Below, piece by piece: positions 11,893-22,068 of a stretch of DNA of 64,000 bases (its first letter is position 1; every line of letters begins with the position of its first letter). The notes under the pieces were generated by a model. The model did not search any database and was not told the DNA's origin. It saw nothing but the letters and a program-made list of their open reading frames with translations. Source of the DNA: Agelas oroides (Eukaryota; Porifera; Demospongiae; Agelasida; Agelasidae); NCBI GenBank assembly GCA_949130485.1, contig OX422193.1, forward strand, positions 9,221,119-9,285,118, read 5' to 3'. A program made the position numbers and the translations under genes.

Positions 11893-13275
11893 CATGTAGT
11901 AGTCAAACCCTTGGTTGTGTGGCAGAAACATGCCATCTTCACCAACACCCTTGAATGAAAAAAAAAAAAGAGGAACAAGAGTTGTACAGAGAGAGTTAGG
12001 CACTCAACAGCTATGATTCTACCACAAGTGCAGGTACATAAATCCAGCATTCAGTCATTCAGTTTCACAGACCTATTAGCATATAGCTAATGAGCACTTT
12101 TGTGTAAGACAATAGCACACACTATATACTGTGTAGTGTTCAAAGTTTAAAAGAACAGTAGGCTTGAGTGGTTTCCATGACAACCCAAGAGGGTCTCACC
12201 AAGTGCCACTTTCCCACCATCCCGGTGCTGTACCCCACATCCTTCAGACCCTCAGCAATCGTTGTCTCATTCAGGGGAAGCCCTACCGGATCATACACAC
12301 AACACAATAATTTACTACAGCTACAAAATCCAATTATAGATATGAAATGTGTGGTAATTATCGCTGACCTCCCAGGTCGTCTGGGTCGAAAACTCCAGGG
12401 TAGATGCCAGACCTGATTTGATACCGCCCAGTAAGAATGGCAGACCTGCATACATGCACATATACATGATGAGAGATATGGTCAACTGTGGTGTGCAATG
12501 TTGAAATGTGCATTATGGAAGATGCACACGGAGGAAGAAAGGCAAACATGACTAGTGAGCTGAATATACTCAGTAACTTTAGCTAAGTAAGAAGTGTGGT
12601 TGAAATCAGTGTTAGCATCCAATACCTACCTCAAGTGAGCTACTGACAGACACATGCATGTATGTAGCTAAATCCTTCCTGTGATCAGCCATTTATATAC
12701 AGATATGGCCTTCTAGCTACGTACATAGAAACTATTGTGGTGCAATGGCATCTTGAGGGACTTCAGACATGTCCTGTCAGGACATTGTGCATGAAACATC
12801 TTGCTACTGGTACCTCGAGGGGCTGCAGACAGGGCTGGAGGTGTAGAACTGGGTGAAGAGCAGTCCCTCATCTGCCATCCGCTGGATGTTGGGTGTAGAG
12901 GAGGTGGGGTGGCCGTAGGCAGAGAGATCGCCCCAACCAAGCTGAGGAATCATGAGTTCATTAGGTAGACCACATGGTTTTAAAAGAAATGCAAGTGGTG
13001 TCAAGTGCGGTGTTCTGCACTATCAGCTTTAGCAGTACTCTTGGTTGTTTGCAGCTTGTCATCTTTGCATGTGAGCACTTATTCTAAACATTAAATTTTC
13101 TCAGCATCATCTCAACTCATCTAGATAGCAGATCACAGGCTAAGCACTGACACAATCTTCTACTCACATCATCCACAAAGAAGATGATGATATTGGGTTT
13201 CCTCTTCCCCAGAGCTCCATGGAGGTGGAGGGACACCACACACACCAACAACAGTACAGCCACCCACTGCCTCAT
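11893..13275 (-). CDS. Arylsulfatase-like, N-terminal part (five exons; rest not found)
   Basis: Exons on the minus strand: 13275-13168, 12941-12814, 12445-12369, 12282-12200 and 11949-11893, all with matching phases and GT-AG borders. Together they encode 151 residues. The start [20 protein letters not shown] is a signal peptide. [11 protein letters not shown] and LGWGDL hold the usual metal-binding aspartates. [13 protein letters not shown] is sulfatase signature 1, whose Cys is converted to formylglycine in active enzymes. [13 protein letters not shown] is signature 2. Family members are about 500 residues and hydrolyse sulfate esters in lysosomes or outside the cell. The last exon (HNQGFDYYM) has a donor, but I find no continuation down to the truncated Death-domain exon at 11284. 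The gene is probably cut by a rearrangement and so inactive, unless distant exons exist. Confidence 0.82.
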
Positions 13276-13456
13276 CCTACAGAGACAACACATTCAGCTA
13301 GCAGACTTGCTACTGTGGTGACTGTACATGACTTAAATACTTTTGCAGAATCAAAGTAACATAACTATCACCATACCTAGGCTATTGTATTACATGTTGG
13401 ACCAATAATGAAACTGTGTATTGGCCATGTTAACACTGTGTGAAAAATACCTAGGC

Positions 13457-13975
13457 CATAGATCAGTACTAGAGGATACTACTCTTCTACATCCATAGAT
13501 CAGTACTAGAGGATATTACTCTACTACATCCATAGATCAGTACTAGAGGATACCCCTCTACTACATCCATAGATCAGTACTAGAGGATACTACTCTACTA
13601 CATCCATAGATCAGTACTAGAGGATACTACTCTACTACATCCATAGATCAGTACTAGAGGATACTACTCTACTACATCCATAGATCAGTACTAGAGGATA
13701 CTACTCTACTACATCCATAGATCAGTACTAGAGGATACTACTCTACTACATCCATAGATCAGTACTAGAGGATACTACTCTACTACATCCATAGATCAGT
13801 ACTAGAGGATACTACTCTACTACATCCATAGATCAGTACTAGAGGATACTACTCTACTACATCCATAGATCAGTACTAGAGGATACTACTCTTCTACATC
13901 CATAGATCAGTACTAGAGGATACTACTCTTCTACATCCATAGATCAGTACTAGAGGATACCCCTCTACTACATCC
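13457..13975. repeat. 37-bp minisatellite, about 14 copies
   Basis: The unit CATAGATCAGTACTAGAGGA plus 17 more bases is repeated head to tail with few differences (TCTTC/TCTAC, CCCC variants). It lies between the arylsulfatase start and the copy B promoter. Confidence 0.95.
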
Positions 13976-14108
13976 AAGTACACAATCATGGTTTCGGGAA
14001 CAAGGTTTTGCATCCGCAGCGGGTGGGTGGGGCTCATGAATCTTATCTGCGAACATTCCAAACAGGGTGTGTCTGCTAGAACAACAAACAGGATAGACCT
14101 CGGGAAAG

Positions 14109-17100
14109 ATGGCGGAAGGCGGACAAACTCGGGCAAAATGTGAGCTTAGTATAAGGTCTGCCTTTGATATGCGTCAAGCAAAAATGTCATGAGAGTATTT
14201 AGTATCTCTTACTGTACTTGTGTGGTGAGTGTGACCTGGTCTTTTTTCCCCCACCAGCTCCAGCCACGCCCACTCTAAAGGAACTTTCAAATGCGCTAGA
14301 TTCAGTCGTGAATTGGCATTTGCTTGGGGTCAAATTGGGCCTGGAAGATCACGAACTCCGTACGATTGAACAAAACTACCGTGGAGACAATGAGCGTTGC
14401 AAGCACGAGGTGTTGAGTTGCTGGCTCCGAAATGCCAAACTTCCCACATGGAAAGCTGTTGCTGATGCTCTTCAACAAATGGGAGAGCACACAGTTGCTC
14501 TGAAGATACGAGCAAAGTACTGCACTGACACTGGTAAGCCTATGTATAGTGTTGTACTAGACTCCTTCACTGCGTCCTGAGATACCAGTATATGTAATTT
14601 TCATATTCACTGGTTGTGAAGTATCAGCACAGAAATATCGTGGAAAAGAATATTGTGTGTGTGTATAACTGTGTGGCCAATTGGTTAAAGCACTTGACTC
14701 TCAATCGAAAGATCACAGGTTCAACTCCAGTTACCACTGGAGAAAAAACTCTTTCTCCAGTTGGCACCCAACCCATGCAAGCATAAAATAGTAAATGGGG
14801 AACCTGGGGAAGGACAAGACCACTGACTGTGCCTAATTCCACTGAGGTACAGGCGGGACTTCAGGTGCCCACACCACAGTGGAGGGGCATAGTCAGTGCT
14901 CCTGTGAGTGCTTGGCCTACCTTCAGGAGTTTGTCTAGCGCTCGGCCCAGAGCTCCCTGAAGTAGCGCACTGGGGTCCCAGCCTTAATTGGTCTGGGGGG
15001 CATATCCCATTAGTTCTTTTTGTCCTTTGTCCTGTTGTGTGCATGTGTGTGCATCACTGCTTTCGCTGGTTGATGGATGTGTGCTATATTTACAGTGTAC
15101 ATGTTTGTGGTGAAGCAGTCATGGCAATTAATAAGTTTCATCTGCTTTGCAATAGGATCGCAGGCAAACATCCAAGCATCTTCCCACATGGTTGACAACT
15201 TGGTCCTTGCAAAGGAAAACCTTCAAAAGATCAAATTCAAATATGCATCACTGCTTTCGCTGGCTCTCAGTGTACTACAAGGGAAAGATATCGACATGTC
15301 AATCTTCCGGGTGTTCCTTACTGCCCTCTTTTTACCAGAAGAAGACAGCAACGATACCAGAGAAATCAATCCAAGCAGATTCATTGCTGAAGTCCTGGGT
15401 ACCGCACAGAACCTTGGTGAGATCTTTCAGTCACTCTTGGTCCAAGGGTTACTGAGCTACAAGAACTGCTATGTTCTTCGCTCCATCATCAACCACTATG
15501 CTAGCGATGAAAGTGAAATGAAGAACAGGCTCAGTGAATATGAGGAAGCGCTAGCTGGGTACGTCCTGGTGACGAAAATGAAAAATTACTTGGATGCTGA
15601 GCTCCAGCAAGGCGATCAGTCAAAAGCAGACCCCAAGTTATTTGATGAACTTTCTGTCAAAGTAAAAGCAACTGTCACAGAGAAGACACTGAAGTATGTC
15701 AATGAGCTTTGGGACTCACTTGCACACCGAGTCAAACTGCCAGTTACAGCACTGCCATTCCACAAAGTTGCGAAGGGTTGTGTTGAAATCACATGGCTAG
15801 TCCCATTCCACCTCACCCATTTTGCAACAAGACGACTCCAGGAGAGCAGCGACTACTTCCAACAGGAGAACATCCTCAGAGTGACCATTGCTGGGAGGTG
15901 TGTCTATGAGGAGCTGCCTCCTGTACAGGAGAGTGCCAGGAAGGTGGAGACTGACCCAGGGAAGAAGGTAACTGCCAATTATACACACACACAGAAAAAG
16001 TATCTCAATGGGTACATCAGAAAGTTATCTGGTCAAATGACAGATTTTTACATGGGTTGAAAAAGCATGGTGACAGCAACCCTAGTCTTGATTATATTTA
16101 CATAAGTATAAATTTGCTCATTTTACAGTGACACACAAGCATACACACACATTAGCAATGATTCACTCACTTGTGAGGAGCTGAGTGAGGAGCTGACTTC
16201 GACTCACCCCAACCTTAATTTGTACATAGATTGAGAAATATTCATGTTAACAACAATTCACACTTTCATGTCCTTCCCTTTCACCATGCACAAAGTTTCT
16301 GAATGTAAATGTATATATGTGCATAAATAATTTGTAACTTTAAAATTTTCACTGTTCACCATACCAACAAAAATTCTGAACTGCAAAAATTTCTGGTATA
16401 TGTGTTTTGTTCCTTTGGCAACACCAATCTAAGAGAGATACAAGTAACATGCTGATGTGTTGCCTAGGTAATGGATATACAACAGAAGTGCCAACTTCTG
16501 ATAATTTATTCATTAATCCCACAACAGGAAGACCCAAATGATAATTTATTCATTAATCCCACAACAGGAAGACCCAAATGATAATTTATTCATTGATCTC
16601 ACAACAGGAAGACCCAAATGATCCAGATGCAGGAAACCTGAGCCCTCTGCAAAGAATCGAACAATTGATAGGTGATTATATTATGTCGAAATTTTACCAC
16701 AAGATTACACTGTGAAACATGAGACATGTTTGAACTTTGCACCGGCTGTTTGGCATTTTGTATATTTTCCTACTTCAGATGATGAGCCTGAAGGTCCTGA
16801 GGCAATCCCAGAGCATGAGCAGAAAATGAAATGTGCCAGGGTGATCCGCACCAACTACAGCCTCCTGTATGGCCACTTGGATGCTGGGGAGCTCTTACCA
16901 AAGCTTCCTGACAAAGATCTGATTAAGGAAGCCCAGTTTACGGCTGCTGAATCTTACCAGCAAAGATTTGCCAAGAATGCTGTTGTCATTGAGGCACTAC
17001 TGATGTTTGATCGTCCATCACATGGATTGCTGAAGTTCTGTGACACCTTGGAAACAACCCCTGGACAGGAACACATAGGAAGGAAGTTGCTGAAAGGTAC

Positions 17101-20100
17101 AAAATTGTCAGCACACGACAAGTGATAGAAATAGTGATCCATAGTGAAAGTAGATATGACTTTTGAATTTGGTTATTTTCTCAAAGTTTGCTAACTGTGC
17201 AACTTCACCAGATGAAAGGGGCTATCAAATACTCGATGTCTCAGGTGTTTTCCAAACATATAAGCCATGTTACATTATGTTAGAGCAGTCAGAAGGTAGG
17301 CATTTTTTGACAAATGTACACTTTTATTTGCATACAAACTAACTGGTGTACTATAAAAATGTTAATGTGGGGAAGTGCTCAGTTTTATAGGATATTTATA
17401 TTAGACACTTATCCTCAATCCCTTCCTTAGGAACACTAGCTATGATCACTATTGTCTCTTCTAACAGACTACAAGCACCCAGCACCAGTGTGTGCACACA
17501 GCCAGAGTGCAGACACTGCAGCCCCCTCTGACCTATCTGAAACCTCTGAAATGTTCCAGCAACTGCAGCGAAAATTGATGGACCTACTCGACCACTTCCC
17601 CAATGCCCTAGTTAAGCTCAAGCAGGTTCTTGCTTCACTTGTCTTGCCCGTAGGTGAGGGAAAGGTAGCTCCACTAGTTGACCCACTCACCTACGAGAAT
17701 ACTCAAACAGTTCGAGAGCTGTTTAGGCTGATGGCTCCCTACTGGAACCCTCTCAGCACAGACCTGTTGGGCCTCCTTCTGGAAGCTTCAGGCTGCAAGC
17801 AAGCAGCTAGCAAAGTAGCTGAGTTTGTAGAGGCTAGAGCCAGCAAAGGTCACCTGGTACTTTGCATTCGTCAGCTGCCAACTTTGGCAAGTGGTGAGAA
17901 TGATCCGGATCTGACTGACCTCGAGACAGTCCACAATGCTCCACTTTCAGAGCTGCAGTCACTCCACCCAGCTGTCTTTGCTAGACTGCCTGAGCATAAA
18001 GTCACTTCTACTCGAACAACATTTCGCATCTCAGTTGAAGTGAATAAGCCTCTGCTTTGCATCGCTGACTATGAGGAAATCACCACAGCTCTCAGTGCTT
18101 TTTTTACCATACCAAAAGCAGCCCTAGTTTATGCTGGTTGTTCAAAAGCTCCATTAGTTCTGTGCTGGCTGGCCTCCCATGAGCTTGTAGCCTGCATCAA
18201 GTTAACTGGTCGTGGGTTGAGTGGACACCGACTGCTAGTAGAAAGCAAGGTGACTGGGGTTGCTGTTGGTGATCAGATATACAAGTGTCCAACTGTCAAG
18301 GTAAGGGAACCATGGTCCAATCTATAGTGCACACATGTACATTGTACACAATGTTGGCTGTATATTCATGCAGTAGTGCAGGTGAAGTGAATAGACCTCA
18401 TGGACAAAGCTAGAATTTCTCCCACAGTTGTGCATGTTGTATAGTTACATGTGCACTCTTGTGCAGTGTATAATTGGCAAGATATATGTAGAGTTATAGT
18501 AGTAACACACTTTCACTAATGTTAACACTGTCAAATGTTACTGCATGTGTGTCCTCCTAAAGTCTAAAGTCTCCTAAACATTGCCAGAACATGTGCTCAA
18601 AACTCTATGTGAGCTCTCCCCCACTTTCATACTTCCTCCCTGCTCCAGGAGGTGGAGCTGTGGGAGGCATGCCGGTATGGCCTGGTGGGGCAGGTCCACC
18701 ACCTTCTCACAACTGGTGTCAATGTCAATGTGACTGACTTTGTAAGTGGCCAACATGATGTGAATTTTGATTCTAGGTTCTCAGTGTTGTGCCAGTTCTG
18801 TAGTCCATTCATGTACAGGATCACGACTCATGAGAGCATGTGCCACCATAACTCCCATGTTACAGTCCTGGATAGAAGTGATAATCAGTCGCACAGTTTG
18901 ATGGCACTACTGCATGTGTTCAAGATGCTGCATTGCTGAACTTCTGTTAAGTGCATAGTTCATAGGTGCTGCGTAGATGCACCAAATATTGACGCATCTC
19001 CACAGCACATAGCCCCCACTCTTAACAGAAATTTAGCAATACAGTATACCGTGGTCTGTATATCTAGTATGCAGGAGTTATGCCAGTGTAGTATACAGTG
19101 GTGTGTGTATGCATTTATACAGATTATGGTTCAAATATACCTGTATTGTGCGAATGATGATCTATCATATACGGTACATTACATAACATACCTCCTAGTC
19201 CCTCCTAGTGGGCGCTAGGAGATGAGGGGTGAAATTACTGTTGCTATGGTAGTGGGTATACTCCTAGGGTGCTTCTTATTGCATGAGTGTTTAAGTACTG
19301 AGGTGCTCATTATCCAGTAGACACAGTCACACCTCTTTCTTGTTCTTTTATAGTGTGCATATGTCATTATGTAAACTGGCAAAGTAGAAGTCATAAACAA
19401 GCACACCTTTGTGTTGTGAGCACACACACACACACACACATGCACACACACATGCACACACATGCACACACATGCACACATGTGATGGGACTTAGTCTCA
19501 CACTTATGTTGCCCAATGGGCACGAGTCTAACCTGAGTAATGGAAGGTGGTACGTCCTGTATCCTGTGAAACCTGGAGCCATAGTGAACCTCCATCCTAG
19601 GCTTGTATGCATATTATCATGCACCTTACCAAACAAACACTAGACTATCCTCCAGCAAGATCCTCCCCCAGTTGTTTTGCATGTTTTTGATTGTGCATTA
19701 TGAAATGCATACTTTATTTATAGTAATGAGTGGTACCTACATAAATTGAAACGTACATTCCTACTCCTGAGCACTATATTAAGCATACAGTATATGCCAC
19801 TTTAGTGTACACCAGTAACACCATGTTTGTGTCAGTTGTAAACATGTATTGTGGAAAGTGATGAACAAAAGTGTTCCTCAATTTACAGGAAGTGTTCTGT
19901 TTAGCTCTTACCTACAGTCTATGAGCTTCTTCATTTCCCACTATAGTAGATCTATTATGCTGTAGCTTCGGATCATGCCACTGGAAGGTGAACCAAGTCT
20001 ATCTGTTAACTTGGCATGGCATGATACAAAACTATAGCATCATAACTCTACTATACTGGGAATTGAAGAACCTCTCAGAGTGAATGTGGTATGCCCAGTG

Positions 20101-22030
20101 AAATCAAGTCCTTCTTTCAAGAACCTACTTGAACATGGTGCTACCTTATCTTATAAGAAGCAAGTTATGAGCAAGGGCTCGTTCCTGTAGCCACATTCCC
20201 AGAATATGTGGACAGAGAATGAGAGTCTGAGAACAAGGCTATAAGCTCCTAGGAAAAGGGATTTCAGTTTTGGTCACAGAATAGTCCACCTTACATTTCT
20301 TGAGACTGCAGGTATCGCTCCTGCACATGCACAAATGCAGTGGCCTTATTCCTAGACCATTGCAAATGGACGTACGACTGGGGACGAGAGTATCATAAAA
20401 GGTTGGGTCACAAGCCAACACTACCATGACCATATACGTAGGTCACAGCAGTTCCTATGACCCTGATGTTGTGTGCAGGAGGAATCAATTACCCTCGTTC
20501 CAGGCTCTGCCCAACCTTTGTCCAATACTGTATGTGGCACAAGCTGAGGAGGAGCCTGGGAATGAGACTAGGTGAAATAATTTCAGTGTACTGTGTGTAC
20601 TGGGCACATTTTAAACTGTGGTTGGAGTCGTGTTTCTATCTCATGTGTTTGAGTCCACTACTGCATGTTGTGAGGCTGGTGTGGAGGATGTTGTCATGAC
20701 AACTGTAGCAAATGACCTGCAGGTCACTACTGCTTAGTTACTTCAATATAGACACTCTATCATACCAAGGTGTACTGCTGTCAACTGTTATTGTAGAACC
20801 ATCTCATGTGGTTGCTCTCACTCATTCTACCATACAGAATGGTTGGACGGCACTGAAACAAGCCAGCAACAATGGCCACCACAAGGTGGTAGAGGTTCTC
20901 CTGGGAGCTGGGGCAAACCCTGACCTACAGGACAAGGTGAGAACAGGACAGTGGTGTGCATGCGCAAACCTGAGTAATGGTACGTCCTGCATCATGTGAA
21001 ACCAGGAGCCATAGTAACTTCCCTCCTAGGCTTGTATACATAATATCATGCACCTTACCAAACAAACACTGGTACCCACCCTCAAGCAAGGCCCTCACCT
21101 CCCCAGTTGTTCTTCATGTTTTCAGTTGTTCATTGTGAAATGTCTAGCATTATTTTCTTTATAGTAATGAATGGTGTATACATAAATTGAAGCGTAGCTA
21201 CATCCTCACTCCTGAGCACTATTGTAAACATACAGTATATGACACTAAAGTGTACACCAGTAACACCATGTTTGTGTCAGTTGCTAACGTGTGCAGGGAA
21301 AGTAATGAGCAAATACATTCCTGGATTGTACAGGAAGTGTTTGTTGTGGTCATGATTTAAAGGTGCATGTGTGTGTATACCTATTCAATTATTTTGTGTT
21401 GAGTGCACTGGTACAGTACCTGACACTGTACCTCTCCGGAACATTAAGTAGGTAAACATCTTCCCAACCTACAGTCTGAGAGGTTCTTCACTTCGCACTA
21501 TAGTAGAACTATTATCCTGTAGCTTCGGATCATCCGTTAACTTGGCATGGCATGACCCAAAACTATAGCATCATAACTGTGCTATACTGGGAATTGAAGA
21601 ACCTCTCAGACTGACTGTTGTGTACGTGCCCAGTGAAATCAAATCCTTCTTGCAAGAACCTACTTGAACATGGTGCTACCTTATCTTGGTGCATCATGTT
21701 AGAATCAAGTCATGAGCAAGGGCTGATCCAGGGGAGGAGCTAGAGGGGGTAGGATTAGTCCCTCCCACCCTCTTGGAATTCTCTCTGCTAGGCGTGGCCC
21801 ATGTATGAGTAGCACATTACCGATGATATCTTATCAACAATTGTGTACTTGGGTGCTTTAAAGTTCAGGACTAGCTTTTCCAAGGCCTTTCAAACAATGA
21901 TTCCTCAGGGCTTCCACACTTCTCACAAGAAGGGGGCACCCCCCCTCCCACTTCTTCCCCCTGGATCCATCCTGGAAAAGCACAAGCCGTAAAGAGAAAA
22001 CATCCTTGTATTGTGCTCCCTCCCCCTCCC

Positions 22031-22068
<38 letters not shown>

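Noticed and set aside
13457-13975. CRISPR array
   Set aside because: Units are contiguous 37-bp copies without unique spacers, in an intron-bearing eukaryotic genome; this is a minisatellite.
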